DNA of 64,000 bases, from positions 1-64,000 of the forward strand of contig NZ_BJMN01000021.1 of NCBI RefSeq assembly GCF_006539185.1. The letters are read 5' to 3'. Positions 36,164 through 44,815 of the stretch are shown one piece after another. The position numbers and the translations under genes were made by a program. The stretch's first letter is position 1. Each line of letters begins with the position of its first letter. A model generated the notes under the pieces. That model had not been told where the DNA came from, made no database searches, and saw only the letters and a list, made by a program, of their open reading frames with translations. Origin of the DNA: Streptomyces gardneri (lineage in GTDB: Bacteria > Actinomycetota > Actinomycetes > Streptomycetales > Streptomycetaceae).

Positions 36164-36841
36164 TCAGAGAGACGCGCGGCGGGCGCGGATCAGGAAGTCC
36201 TGGACGCGGGCGTGGTCCGGGGCGGCCGGGAGGGGGCTCGTGTCGTGGGCGTGGTCCGCCTCGTCCTGGAGGCGGTTCATCCAGGACTCGACCTCCTGCC
36301 ACGACACCTCGCCGCGCTTGACCGCGAGATAGCGGTCGCGCTCCTCGCCGACGTCGACGCGGAGTTCGCCCGTGCGCAGCAGGTCGCGGCAGCTCGTCAG
36401 CAGCCGCAGCAGGTGCATCGCGTGCTTCCAGCGCGGCTGCCCGTGCTGCCGGACGTCCGCGTCCAGCTTGCGGCGCTGGCCGCCGGCGTACCGGACGAAG
36501 GTCTGGTGGGCCTGCCGGGAGAGGAACGCCCCGCGCAGGGAGAGCAGTTCGCGCCCGGTGTCGTCGACGTGCTCGACGACGGGGGAGTGCAGGCACTCCA
36601 GGACGTTCGGGTTGTTGCGCAGGGCCAGCTCGCAGAAGCGCTCCAGCTCCCAGCTGAACTGGTCCTCGCCCGGGCCCTCCACATGGGCCGGGGGCTTGTC
36701 GAACCGCCAGAAGAGCGGCGTCGGGGCGAGATAGACGCCCCGCACGTCGGTGTCGCTGCCCTCGGTCGCCAGACCGAAGGCGCGCGAGCCCATCACGCAG
36801 GAGTAGATCGTGTGGTCGCGCACCAGCTCGTCCGGAGTCAT
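36164..36841 (-). CDS. Nucleotidyltransferase domain protein (COG3541 type)
   Basis: 225 residues. CVMGSRAFGLATEGSDTDVRGVY carries the GS-(x)-D-x-D nucleotidyltransferase motif near 20-40; RRKLDADVRQHG and HAMHLLRLLTSCRDLL follow as in this uncharacterised family. Start taken at ATG 36841, ten bases after the Rieske gene; an ATG 14 codons upstream would overlap that gene. Probably cotranscribed with it but with no functional link I can see. Confidence 0.8.
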   Translation of the reverse strand: MTPDELVRDHTIYSCVMGSRAFGLATEGSDTDVRGVYLAPTPLFWRFDKPPAHVEGPGEDQFSWELERFCELALRNNPNVLECLHSPVVEHVDDTGRELLSLRGAFLSRQAHQTFVRYAGGQRRKLDADVRQHGQPRWKHAMHLLRLLTSCRDLLRTGELRVDVGEERDRYLAVKRGEVSWQEVESWMNRLQDEADHAHDTSPLPAAPDHARVQDFLIRARRASL

Positions 36842-36851
36842 GGCGGTGAGA

Positions 36852-37346
36852 TTACGCGAGGGTGATCGATTCCCCCGAGACAATAATCTCCTCGGCCGGG
36901 AGCGGGCGGGTGGCCGGGCCGTGCGCCACCGAGCCGTCGGCGATGCGGTACTTGGAGCCGTGGCAGGGACAGTCGATGGTGCCGTCCGCGACCTTGTTCA
37001 CCAGGCAGCCCTGGTGGGTGCAGACCGCGGAGAAGGCCTTGAACTCGCCGGCGGTGGGCTGCGTGACGACCACCTTCTCCTTGGTGAAGACCGTGCCGCC
37101 GCCGACCGGGATCCCGGAGGTCCTGGTCAGCGGGGGAGCGCCGGTCGCCGTGGCCGAGGTGGCGGGCTCCTCCGGGGTGGCGGATGCCGCGGACGTCGCG
37201 GGGGCGCTCGGTGCGGCCGAGGTGTCGGGTGTGGCCGGGGCGGTGGTCTCCGTACCGCCGTCACCCCCGCCGTCCGAGCCGCAGCCCGCCGTCAGGGCCG
37301 CGGCGGCGATCAGGACGGTACGGCGGTTCGTGGCGCGTGAAGTCAT
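36852..37346 (-). CDS. Rieske [2Fe-2S] lipoprotein
   Basis: 164 residues. N-terminus SRATNRRTVLIAAAALTAGC combines a twin-arginine signal and a lipobox ending in Cys22, so the protein is probably exported by Tat and lipid-anchored. A Thr/Ala/Pro-rich linker follows (about 25-70). The Rieske domain has both cluster motifs, CTHQGC and CPCHGS, plus the Pro loop GPATRPLP. Electron-transfer partner unknown; no oxygenase or cytochrome b gene adjoins it. Confidence 0.92.
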   Translation of the reverse strand: MTSRATNRRTVLIAAAALTAGCGSDGGGDGGTETTAPATPDTSAAPSAPATSAASATPEEPATSATATGAPPLTRTSGIPVGGGTVFTKEKVVVTQPTAGEFKAFSAVCTHQGCLVNKVADGTIDCPCHGSKYRIADGSVAHGPATRPLPAEEIIVSGESITLA

Positions 37347-37391
37347 GGTGCCCAGCTTGGCGGCGCCCCTGCCGGAGGTCCCGCAACACGC

Positions 37392-37736
37392 CTACGGGCG
37401 GGGCGTCAGCTCCCTCGCACGGCCGTCCGCGTCCCGGCGGACCTCCAGGACCTCCCGCACCGCGGTCCGCTCGATCGCTCCGTAGACGTGCGGGTAGAGC
37501 CGGCCCTCGGCGCCCTCCCAGCGGACCTCGCCGGCCAGCCGGGACTCGTCGATCACCAGGACCAGGAGCGGGCCGGGCACGGACCGGTAGGGGCCGTCGG
37601 CGATCGCCAGGGCCGCGGGCTCGTCGGCCGAGCAGTGGACGAAGCCCTCGGCGGCGAGCGACGCCGGGGCGTAGGGGGCGGTGGGATCGGCGGGGTCGGC
37701 GGACCAGTCGGCCAGCGGTACGACGTGCAGCAGCAT
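37392..37736 (-). CDS. DUF952 domain protein
   Basis: 114 residues, the normal size. Pattern LAAEGFVHCSADEPAALAIAD, VLVIDESRLAGEVRWE and LYPHVYGAIERTAV is characteristic of DUF952. No known activity. Start at ATG 37736 (MLLHVVPLADW); the much longer open frame upstream is antisense to the YidB-like and aroH genes. Confidence 0.8.
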   Translation of the reverse strand: MLLHVVPLADWSADPADPTAPYAPASLAAEGFVHCSADEPAALAIADGPYRSVPGPLLVLVIDESRLAGEVRWEGAEGRLYPHVYGAIERTAVREVLEVRRDADGRARELTPRP

Positions 37737-37853
37737 GCCGACTGTTCTATCGCGTGCCGACCGCTCCACCGCGTGCCGTGTGTACACCAAGTGGCGGAAC
37801 GGCGCGATATGGGTGAGATTGAGCGTGTTCCGTACCGGACGAAAGGCAGAACG

Positions 37854-38273
37854 ATGGCGGGAAACGACCTCGGCAGTCTCCTCGGCAGCCTCCTCGGAGG
37901 CGGCCAGGGCGGTAGCGGCGGCGGCGTCCTCGGCTCCCTGCTCGGCGCCCTCGCGGGCGGCAAGAGCGGCGCGGGCGCCGACGGCGCGAACCCGCTCGGC
38001 GGGCTGATCGACATGCTGACGAAGTCCGGCCTCGTCGACCAGGCCCAGTCCTGGGTCGGCACCGGCCGGAACCAGCCCGTCAGCGGCGCCCAGATCACCG
38101 AGGCCCTCCCCGACGAGACCCTCCGGAAGGTCGCGGCGGACGCCGGCGTCAGCCCGCAGGAGGCCGCCGACCAGATCGCCCAAACCCTGCCCCAGGCCGT
38201 CGACAAGCTGACCCCGAACGGCTCGGTGCCCCAGGGCTCCCTGGAGGACATCATCCGGCAGCAGCAGCTCTAG
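37854..38273 (+). CDS. YidB-like (DUF937) protein
   Basis: 139 residues. N-terminal Gly/Leu repeats (LGSLLGSLLGGGQGG), then LIDMLTKSGLVDQAQSWVGTG and the C-terminal SLEDIIRQQ, the typical YidB pattern including the conserved QSWVG. Cytoplasmic or peripheral; function not established. Start ATG 37854 with aaagg seven bases upstream. Divergent from the DUF952 gene. Confidence 0.8.
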   Translation: MAGNDLGSLLGSLLGGGQGGSGGGVLGSLLGALAGGKSGAGADGANPLGGLIDMLTKSGLVDQAQSWVGTGRNQPVSGAQITEALPDETLRKVAADAGVSPQEAADQIAQTLPQAVDKLTPNGSVPQGSLEDIIRQQQL

Positions 38274-38300
38274 GGCAGCCGTCCGGCAAGTCCCCGGCGT

Positions 38301-38323
38301 CCGCCCTCCGTCTCGGAAGGCGG
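38301..38323. terminator. Weak hairpin between YidB-like gene and aroH
   Basis: ccgccctccg (38301-38310) pairs 9 of 10 with cggaaggcgg (38314-38323), loop tct. Stands about 28 bases after the YidB-like stop. Confidence 0.4.
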
Positions 38324-38394
38324 GCGCCGCGACGCGTCCTGCCCGCCGCTGACTAGGCTGAACGGAGCACTTGACGCAGGCGAAGGAGCACGAC

Positions 38395-38757
38395 GTGGCG
38401 GTACGAGCGGTCCGAGGAGCCGTCCAGCTGGAACGGGACGAGGCCGGACACATGCGCGAGCAGGTCGAGGAGCTGCTCACCGCCGTCCTCGCGCGCAACG
38501 AACTCACCGCCGACGACCTCATCAGCATCTGGTTCACGGCCACCCCCGATCTGCACAGCGACTTCCCCGCCGCCGCGGCCCGCGGGATCGGCATCGTGGA
38601 TGTACCCCTCATCTGCGCCCAGGAGCTCGACATCGAGGGCGCCATGCCGAGGGTCGTCCGGCTCCTCGCCCACGTCGAGACCGATCTGCCCAAGTCCCGG
38701 ATCGCGCACGTCTACCTCGGCGCCGCGGCCGCCCTGCGCAAGGACATCGCCCAGTGA
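38395..38757 (+). CDS. aroH: Chorismate mutase, AroH type
   Basis: 120 residues. Trimeric AroH-class chorismate mutase converting chorismate to prephenate: VRAVRGAVQLERDEAG at the start, ELTADDLISIWFTATPDLHSD, VPLICAQELDIEGAMPR and a C-terminal HVYLGAAAALR. GTG start with aaggag six bases upstream; tagGCT at 38353-38358 may be the -10. The tyrA gene overlaps its stop, coupling the first two steps of tyrosine synthesis. Confidence 0.94.
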   Translation: MAVRAVRGAVQLERDEAGHMREQVEELLTAVLARNELTADDLISIWFTATPDLHSDFPAAAARGIGIVDVPLICAQELDIEGAMPRVVRLLAHVETDLPKSRIAHVYLGAAAALRKDIAQ

Positions 38758-39842
38758 GAACAGCGCTCGTCATCGGCACCGGACTGATCGGCACCTCCGC
38801 CGCGATCGCCCTGGCGAGCCGGGGCGTCACGGTCCACCTCCGCGACCACGACCCGGCGCGCGCCCGGACGGCCGCCGCGCTCGGCGCGGGCACCGACGAG
38901 GCGCCCGAGGGGCGCGTGGACCTCGCGATCGTCGCCGTACCCCCCGCGCACGTCGCCGCGACCCTCGCCGAGGCGATGTCGGCCGGCCTCGCGCGCGGCT
39001 ACCTGGACGTGGCGAGCGTCAAGGGCGGGCCGAAGCGGGAGCTGGAGGCGCTGGGCCTCGACCTCACCGCGTACATCGGCTCGCACCCGATGTCCGGCAA
39101 GGAGCGCTCGGGCCCGCTCGCGGCGACCGCCGACCTCTTCGAGGGGCGGCCCTGGGTCCTCACCCCGACCCGGGACACCGACACCGAGGTCCTCAACCTC
39201 GCCCTGGAGCTCGTCGCCCTCTGCCGGGCCGTGCCCGTCGTCATGGACGCCGACGCCCACGACCGGGCCGTCGCCCTCGTCTCCCACACCCCGCAGCTGG
39301 TGTCGTCGATGGTCGCCGCGCGCCTGGAGGAGGCCGACGAGTCGGCCGTACGGCTCTGTGGGCAGGGCATCAGGGACGTCACCCGGATCGCCGCCTCCGA
39401 CCCGCGCATGTGGGTCGAGATCCTCTCCGCGAACCCCGGCCCGGTCGCCGACGTCCTCTCGGGCGTCGCCGCCGACCTCGACGAGACGGTCCGCGCGCTG
39501 CGCTCCCTGCAGTCCGCCGACGAGGACAAGCGCCGGGACGGTGCGTCCGGGGTCGAGGACGTCCTGCGCCGCGGGAACGCCGGCCGGGCCCGCGTCCCCG
39601 GCAAGCACGGTGCCGCCCCCACGGCCTACGAGACCGTCGCGGTCCTCATCAGCGACCAGCCGGGCGAGCTGGCCCGGATCTTCGCCGACGCCGGTCGGGC
39701 GGGGGTCAACATCGAGGACGTGCGCATCGAGCACGCGACCGGTCAGCAGGCGGGCCTGGTGCAGCTGATGGTCGACCCGGCGGCGGCGCCGTCCCTGAGC
39801 GCGTCCCTCCAGGAACGAGGCTGGGCCCTACGCACCACCTGA
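38754..39842 (+). CDS. tyrA: Prephenate dehydrogenase with C-terminal ACT domain
   Basis: 362 residues. NAD(P) fold VIGTGLIGTSAAIAL at residue 6, AYIGSHPMSGKERSGP with the active-site His/Ser, and VSHTPQLVSSMV. The last 75 residues (ETVAVLISDQPGELARIFAD) form an ACT domain for amino-acid feedback. Converts prephenate to hydroxyphenylpyruvate. GTG start overlaps the aroH TGA. The product of aroH is its substrate. Confidence 0.94.
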   Translation: MRTALVIGTGLIGTSAAIALASRGVTVHLRDHDPARARTAAALGAGTDEAPEGRVDLAIVAVPPAHVAATLAEAMSAGLARGYLDVASVKGGPKRELEALGLDLTAYIGSHPMSGKERSGPLAATADLFEGRPWVLTPTRDTDTEVLNLALELVALCRAVPVVMDADAHDRAVALVSHTPQLVSSMVAARLEEADESAVRLCGQGIRDVTRIAASDPRMWVEILSANPGPVADVLSGVAADLDETVRALRSLQSADEDKRRDGASGVEDVLRRGNAGRARVPGKHGAAPTAYETVAVLISDQPGELARIFADAGRAGVNIEDVRIEHATGQQAGLVQLMVDPAAAPSLSASLQERGWALRTT

Positions 39843-39887
39843 CCCCCGGCCTTGTCCGGGCAGCCGCCCGCCAGCGCCACCGCCCCC

Positions 39888-40063
39888 GTCGCGGGCAGCG
39901 GCTCCGGTGGGTTGGAGCCCGCCCCCGCCCGTTGCGGGCAGTCGTTCCGCCGGTGCGGAGCCCGCCCGCTACGGCGGTGCCGCACCCCCCCGTGTGCCCA
40001 CCCTCCCCCAGAGGGGGGACCCCCAGCCCTGCGGGACGATTGCCCACACGGAGGGTGGGCACA
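39888..40063. repeat. Intergenic repeat cluster (two direct repeats and nested hairpins) between tyrA and cmk
   Basis: Two 37-base units (39888-39924 and 39931-39967) beginning gtcgcgggcag / gttgcgggcag and ending gagcccgccc stand in tandem. Then a 14-bp perfect inverted repeat, tgtgcccaccctcc (39993-40006) with ggagggtgggcaca (40050-40063), whose loop contains an inner tccccc/ggggga hairpin. The whole 413-base gap has no supportable gene. Such GC-rich palindromic intergenic repeats are, as I recall, dispersed in Streptomyces genomes. Confidence 0.6.
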
Positions 40064-40255
40064 GTCCGGCAGGGGTGCGGCCCGCATGGGGCGCGGGGCG
40101 CACGCCCAGTGCGCGTCGTCCTGTGGGCGCGCGCTCACGCGTCGGGTGCTCGCGGTCGTGGGTGGGGCCGAATGGGTGCTGGGGACTCGGTAACCTTGTG
40201 GAGGTGCCCGCATCTCGGCGAGGCCCTATCGCTCCCCCAGGAAGGTGTTCCCACC

Positions 40256-40930
40256 GTGGAATCCGTGATCGTCGCCATCGACGGGCCGTCCGGCACGGGC
40301 AAGTCGAGCACCTCCAAGGCGGTCGCCGCCAAGCTGGGGCTGAGCTACCTCGACACCGGCGCCCAGTACCGGGCGATCACCTGGTGGATGATCAGCAACG
40401 GCGTCGACGTGACCGACGCCGAGGCCGTCGCCAACGCCGCCTCCAAGCCGGTCATCGTCTCCGGCACGGACCCGGGCCGCCCCACCATCACCGTGGACGG
40501 TGCCGACGCCGCCGGTCCCATCCGTACCGAAGAGGTCACCTCCAAGGTCAGCGCCGTCAGCGCCGTCCCCGAGGTGCGGAGCCTGATCACGGAGCTCCAG
40601 CGGTCCATCGCCCGCAGCGCCGAGCACGGCATCGTCGTCGAGGGCCGGGACATCGGTACCACCGTCCTGCCGGACGCCGACCTGAAGATCTTCCTCACCG
40701 CCTCGCCCGAGGCCCGTGCCGCCCGCCGCTCCGGCGAGCTCAAGGGCGCCGACGTGCACGCGACGAAGGAAGCCCTGATCAAGCGGGACGCGGCCGACTC
40801 CAGCCGTAAGACCTCCCCGCTCGCCAAGGCCGGCGACGCCGTCGAGGTCGACACCACCGACCTCACCCTGGACCAGGTCATCGAGTGCGTCGTCACCCTC
40901 GTGGACGAGAAGAGGACGGCCGCCAAGTGA
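40256..40930 (+). CDS. cmk: Cytidylate kinase
   Basis: 224 residues. P-loop VAIDGPSGTGKSSTSKAVA at residue 6, LSYLDTGAQYRAITW, VEGRDIGTTVLPDADLKIFL and the Arg pair in RAARRSGEL are diagnostic of bacterial CMP/dCMP kinase. GTG 40256 is preceded by aggaagg ten bases upstream. The frame is open back to 38600, but that is antisense or out-of-frame tyrA sequence. Ends in GTGA overlap with plsC. Confidence 0.95.
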   Translation: MESVIVAIDGPSGTGKSSTSKAVAAKLGLSYLDTGAQYRAITWWMISNGVDVTDAEAVANAASKPVIVSGTDPGRPTITVDGADAAGPIRTEEVTSKVSAVSAVPEVRSLITELQRSIARSAEHGIVVEGRDIGTTVLPDADLKIFLTASPEARAARRSGELKGADVHATKEALIKRDAADSSRKTSPLAKAGDAVEVDTTDLTLDQVIECVVTLVDEKRTAAK

Positions 40931-41571
40931 CCGTGCCCTCCGAGAGGGGCGCCGCCGTCGGCCGACGCATCGGCATCGGCCTGATGTACGGCTTCTGGAA
41001 GCCGCGTGTCCTCGGCGCCTGGCGGGTGCCGGCCTCCGGCCCCGTCATCCTCGCCGTCAACCACGCGCACAACATCGACGGCCCCATGCTCATGGGCACC
41101 GCACCGCGCCCGGTGCACTTCCTCATCAAGAAGGAAGCCTTCGTCGGGCCCCTCGGGCCCTTCCTGGAGGGCATCGGGCAGGTCAAGGTCGACCGCGACA
41201 GCACCGACCGGAACGCGATAGGCAACGCCCTGGGCGTCCTGGAGCAGGGCGGCGTCCTCGGGATCTTCCCCGAGGGCACCCGGGGCGAGGGCGACTTCGC
41301 CTCGCTCCGCGCGGGCCTGGCGTACTTCGCCGTCCGCAGCGGCGCGCCGATCGTCCCGGTCGCCGTCCTGGGAAGCACCGAGCGCCGCGGACGGTTGGTC
41401 AAGGCACTGCCTCCGCTGCGCGGCCGCGTCGACGTCGTCTTCGGCGACGCATTCGAGGCGGGCGACGGCTCCGGCCGCCGCACCCGCAAGGCGCTCGACG
41501 AGGCCACCGTACGGATCCAGGGGCGGCTCTCCGCTCACCTGGAAAACGCCAGGCGCCTCACCGGGCGCTGA
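40927..41571 (+). CDS. 1-acyl-sn-glycerol-3-phosphate acyltransferase (PlsC family)
   Basis: 214 residues. Acyltransferase motif I NHAHNIDGPML (H-x4-D), motif II-like FLIKKEAFVGPLG, motif III FPEGTRGEGDF, and motif IV VPVAVLG. Acylates lysophosphatidate or a similar glycerolipid at the membrane. Sits between cmk and der in one operon, an order common in actinobacteria. Confidence 0.9.
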   Translation: MTVPSERGAAVGRRIGIGLMYGFWKPRVLGAWRVPASGPVILAVNHAHNIDGPMLMGTAPRPVHFLIKKEAFVGPLGPFLEGIGQVKVDRDSTDRNAIGNALGVLEQGGVLGIFPEGTRGEGDFASLRAGLAYFAVRSGAPIVPVAVLGSTERRGRLVKALPPLRGRVDVVFGDAFEAGDGSGRRTRKALDEATVRIQGRLSAHLENARRLTGR

Positions 41572-41641
41572 GCGAGACTTTCAGTAGTGGGCCCCGCGGC
41601 TCGGGGACCCACCGACCACGAATGATCAAGGAACGGACTTC

Positions 41642-43090
41642 ATGAACGACCAGCACGACCACGGGGCGCTTGGCGACGCCGAGTACACGGAGTTCATGGA
41701 GCTCGCCGCGGAAGAAGGCTTCGACGTCGAGGAGGTCGAGGGCGCGATCGAGGAGGCCGGGCACGGCCCGCTCCCCGTCCTCGCCGTCGTCGGCCGTCCG
41801 AACGTCGGCAAGTCGACCCTGGTGAACCGCATCATCGGCCGCCGCGAGGCCGTCGTCGAGGACAAGCCGGGCGTCACCCGTGACCGCGTCACCTACGAGG
41901 CCGAATGGGCCGGGCGCCGCTTCAAGGTCGTCGACACCGGCGGCTGGGAGCAGGACGTCCTCGGCATCGACGCCTCCGTCGCCGCCCAGGCCGAGTTCGC
42001 CATCGAGGCCGCCGACGCCTGCCTCTTCGTCGTGGACGCCACCGTCGGCGCCACCGACACCGACGAGGCTGTCGTCAGGCTGCTCCGCCGCGCCGGGAAG
42101 CCGGTCGTCCTCGCCGCCAACAAGGTCGACGGACAGTCCGGCGAGGCCGACGCCGCCACGCTCTGGTCCCTGGGCCTCGGCGAGCCGTTCCCCGTCTCCT
42201 CGCTGCACGGCCGCGGCACCGGCGACCTCCTCGACGAGGTCCTGAGGAAGCTGCCCGAGGCCCCCGAGCAGCGCTTCGGCAGCGCCGTCGGCGGCCCGCG
42301 CCGCATCGCCCTCATCGGCCGCCCGAACGTCGGCAAGTCCTCCCTGCTCAACAAGGTCGCGAACGAGGACCGGGTCGTCGTCAACGAGCTGGCCGGCACC
42401 ACCCGCGACCCGGTCGACGAGCTCATCGAGCTCGGCGGCGTGACGTGGAAGTTCGTCGACACCGCGGGCATCCGCAAGAAGGTCCACCTGCAGTCGGGCG
42501 CGGACTACTACGCCTCCCTGCGGACCGCCGCCGCCATCGAGAAGGCGGAGGTGGCCGTCATCCTCATCGACACCACCGACAAGATCTCGGTCCAGGACCA
42601 GCGCATCATCACGATGGCGGTCGAGTCGGGCCGCGCCATCGTCATCGCCTACAACAAGTGGGACGAGCTCGACGAGGAGCGCCGCTACTACCTCGAGCGC
42701 GAGATCGAGACCGAGATGCAGCAGGTCACCTGGGCGCCCCGGGTCAACGTCTCCGCCAAGACCGGCCGTCACATGGAGAAGCTGGTCCCGGCCATCGAGA
42801 CCGCCCTCGCCGGCTGGGAGACCCGTGTCCCCACCGGTCGGCTGAACGCCTTCCTCGGTGAGATCGTCGCGGCCAACCCGCACCCGATCCGGGGCGGCAA
42901 GCAGCCCCGCATCCTCTTCGGCACGCAGGCGGGCACCAAGCCGCCGCGGTTCGTGCTCTTCGCCTCGGGCTTCCTGGAGGCCGGCTACCGGCGCTTCATC
43001 GAGCGCCGTCTGCGCGAGGAGTTCGGCTTCGACGGCACCCCGATCCACATCTCGGTGCGCGTGCGCGAGAAGCGCGGCCGTAAGAAGTAG
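41642..43090 (+). CDS. der: Ribosome-assembly GTPase Der (EngA)
   Basis: 482 residues with two GTPase domains: G1 AVVGRPNVGKST near 50, second G1 LIGRPNVGKSSL near 222, switch DTGGW and DTAGIRKK, NKVD and NKWD base-specificity motifs, and a C-terminal KH-like domain ending VREKRGRKK. Works in 50S subunit maturation. The N-terminal 42 residues are an acidic extension common in actinobacterial Der. Closed by a 20-bp hairpin. Confidence 0.96.
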   Translation: MNDQHDHGALGDAEYTEFMELAAEEGFDVEEVEGAIEEAGHGPLPVLAVVGRPNVGKSTLVNRIIGRREAVVEDKPGVTRDRVTYEAEWAGRRFKVVDTGGWEQDVLGIDASVAAQAEFAIEAADACLFVVDATVGATDTDEAVVRLLRRAGKPVVLAANKVDGQSGEADAATLWSLGLGEPFPVSSLHGRGTGDLLDEVLRKLPEAPEQRFGSAVGGPRRIALIGRPNVGKSSLLNKVANEDRVVVNELAGTTRDPVDELIELGGVTWKFVDTAGIRKKVHLQSGADYYASLRTAAAIEKAEVAVILIDTTDKISVQDQRIITMAVESGRAIVIAYNKWDELDEERRYYLEREIETEMQQVTWAPRVNVSAKTGRHMEKLVPAIETALAGWETRVPTGRLNAFLGEIVAANPHPIRGGKQPRILFGTQAGTKPPRFVLFASGFLEAGYRRFIERRLREEFGFDGTPIHISVRVREKRGRKK

Positions 43091-43120
43091 TCCGTGGGCG
43101 GTCCGCCGCGCGGATCGACG

Positions 43121-43165
43121 GAACGGCTGAGGGCCGGGGCTGGTAGCCCCGGCCCTCAGCCGTTC
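43121..43165. terminator. Bidirectional terminator between der and the convergent unknown gene
   Basis: Twenty perfect base pairs, 43121-43140 (gaacggctgagggccggggc) with 43146-43165, loop tggta. Ends nine bases before the stop of the convergent gene. Confidence 0.9.
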
Positions 43166-43174
43166 ACGGATGTC

Positions 43175-43816
43175 TCAGAAGCCCCTGCGGGGGCCCGGCG
43201 GGAGCGCCGCCGGGGTGTGGTGCTGCTGCGCCGGCCACATCTGCGGATACGCGGAGGCGTACCGCTGACCGCTGCCGTAGCCCTGTACGGCTCCGTATCC
43301 CTGGCCGTTCCCGTACAGACCCGTGCTCGTGGTCGTACCGAAGGCCCGGAAGGCCACGTCCTCCTCGCCGCTGCGGTCACCCGGCAGCGTCCGGAACGAC
43401 CGCCGGTACTCCGAGAGCAGGGCGTCGTAGATCGGCGTGGGCGACTGGCCCGCCGCGACGTCCTGCGCCGGGCGCATGGCGGGGATCTGGCTCGGATAGG
43501 GCTGGAGGAAGGGGTCGTATGGGTGCACGTACGTGCCAACGACCCCGCCGCCGGTCGGATGCGGGCGGCTCTCCGAAAGAGCGGCCCGCCGGGGGCGCGG
43601 CACGGTCGGCACCTCCGGCACCGCCGCGCCTCCCGTGCTCCTCGCTCCCGCCACCCCCAGGGGGGCACCCGCCGCCGGTCCACCGGCGCCGGTGAACCCC
43701 GCGGTGCCTGTCAATCCGCTCAGCCGGCCCGGCTGTCCCGGCCCTCCTGGCGTCGGGGGTCCCACCCGTCCGCCTGGGGCCCGCGGGGGCCTTATGCCGG
43801 GCCGGCCGTCGTCCAT
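43175..43816 (-). CDS. Pro/Gly-rich protein of unknown function
   Basis: 213 residues. First 80 residues are Pro/Gly/Ala low complexity; the middle (ATPIYDALLSEYRRSFRTLPGD-like region, about 120-150) is the ordered, probably conserved segment, with DPFLQPYPSQIPAMRP before it; the tail is Gly/Tyr/Gln-rich (GYGAVQGYGSGQRY). No membrane segment. Start overlaps the stop of the upstream minus gene as TGATG, so the two are coupled. Confidence 0.7.
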   Translation of the reverse strand: MDDGRPGIRPPRAPGGRVGPPTPGGPGQPGRLSGLTGTAGFTGAGGPAAGAPLGVAGARSTGGAAVPEVPTVPRPRRAALSESRPHPTGGGVVGTYVHPYDPFLQPYPSQIPAMRPAQDVAAGQSPTPIYDALLSEYRRSFRTLPGDRSGEEDVAFRAFGTTTSTGLYGNGQGYGAVQGYGSGQRYASAYPQMWPAQQHHTPAALPPGPRRGF

Positions 43817-44598
43817 CAGGTACCGGCCAGCGGCATCGCCGCCGCCACCAGGCGCCCGTTCGCCGCGGCCTTCTCCAGGGCGTCGCGCAGCAGGTCCTCG
43901 CGCGGCTGCTGGCCGATGGAGCCCACCGGGGCGGCGAAGACCAGGACCGTGTGCGACTTGTTGGCCGCCGCGCGCCAGCCCTCGGTGACCTGGAGCGGCT
44001 GGTGCGCCTGCCACCAGGCGGCCTGACCGGCGCCGTTCGGCCCCGGCTGGAGGACGGAGTGCAGCTGGCCCATGGCGACCAGGACCGACCAGCCCGGCAG
44101 CGGCGCCGGCTTCTCGTTGAGATCGGTGACGGGCCGGAAGCCCTGCTCCGCGAGGAGCGGCAGGAACTCGTCGACGAGGCCGTCCGTGCCCGGGCGGGCC
44201 ACGGGGGCGGTCGGCTCCACGACCAACGCCGGGTGCAGCTCGCCCTCGATCAGGACGAGACCGCTGGTGACGCCGAGCACGGCCTGCTCGGGGTGGGCGG
44301 CGGACAGCGCGTCGGCGGCGTCCGACGCGGTGATCGAGGCGACGGCTCCCTGGAGCTGCGCCTCGGCGACCTTGACGACCTGGGACGGGATGCAGCTGGC
44401 GTGGGCGAACGCGAGGACCGCGGTCTCCTCACCGACGAACAGCACCGTGCTGGTGCGCTCCTGCTCGGAGTCCCCCGGCGTGCGGCAGGAGGTGCAGTCG
44501 TAGCTGCCCGGGGCGTTGTCGCCGGCAAGCAGCCGGTCGGCTTCTTCGTCGCCGATCTCGGCGCGTACGTCCTCGCTGACGTCGAGCATGCGCGGCAC
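43816..44598 (-). CDS. Conserved actinobacterial protein of unknown function
   Basis: 260 residues. Near the N-terminus a YDCTSCRTPGD motif could bind metal or form a disulfide; the rest alternates strands and helices (TSTVLFVGEETAVLAFAHASC, LIEGELHPALVVEPTAPV) as in a duplicated alpha/beta fold. I recall close relatives in other Streptomyces annotated only as hypothetical. Coupled with the Pro/Gly-rich gene downstream. Confidence 0.75.
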   Translation of the reverse strand: MPRMLDVSEDVRAEIGDEEADRLLAGDNAPGSYDCTSCRTPGDSEQERTSTVLFVGEETAVLAFAHASCIPSQVVKVAEAQLQGAVASITASDAADALSAAHPEQAVLGVTSGLVLIEGELHPALVVEPTAPVARPGTDGLVDEFLPLLAEQGFRPVTDLNEKPAPLPGWSVLVAMGQLHSVLQPGPNGAGQAAWWQAHQPLQVTEGWRAAANKSHTVLVFAAPVGSIGQQPREDLLRDALEKAAANGRLVAAAMPLAGT

Positions 44599-44803
44599 GG
44601 GGGACTCCCTGGACTCGGTACGGGGGGACGCCGGGCCGTTCCCGGGCGTCTCATGCCGACTTCAACGGGTCAGGATCGGCCGGGGTCACGCGTGGAAGCG
44701 AGGCAACTTGCCGGTGGCTCGTGCGGCGGGGCCCGTGACTCCGACCGGGTGGGGTGTGAACAGTGTTCCGCGCGGCACGGGCCGGGGGTGCCGGGCGGCT
44801 GCC

Positions 44804-44809
44804 TAGCCT
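44804..44809 (+). promoter_or_regulatory. -10 element for a leaderless rpf-like transcript
   Basis: tagcct ends six bases before the ATG at 44816, where transcription would begin. No Shine-Dalgarno sequence is present, so a leaderless mRNA is likely. No clear -35. Confidence 0.5.
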
Positions 44810-44815
44810 GCCCCG

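Noticed and set aside
36842..36883. Longer start for the nucleotidyltransferase gene (14 extra residues)
   Set aside because: It would overlap the Rieske gene end by 32 bases and lacks a ribosome binding site.
38600..40255. N-terminal extension of cytidylate kinase by over 500 residues
   Set aside because: It runs out of frame through tyrA and the intergenic repeat; the real P-loop begins six residues after the GTG at 40256.
44599..44815. c-di-AMP (ydaO) riboswitch upstream of the Rpf-like gene
   Set aside because: No recognisable conserved ydaO blocks, and a -10 element sits immediately before the ATG, leaving no leader.
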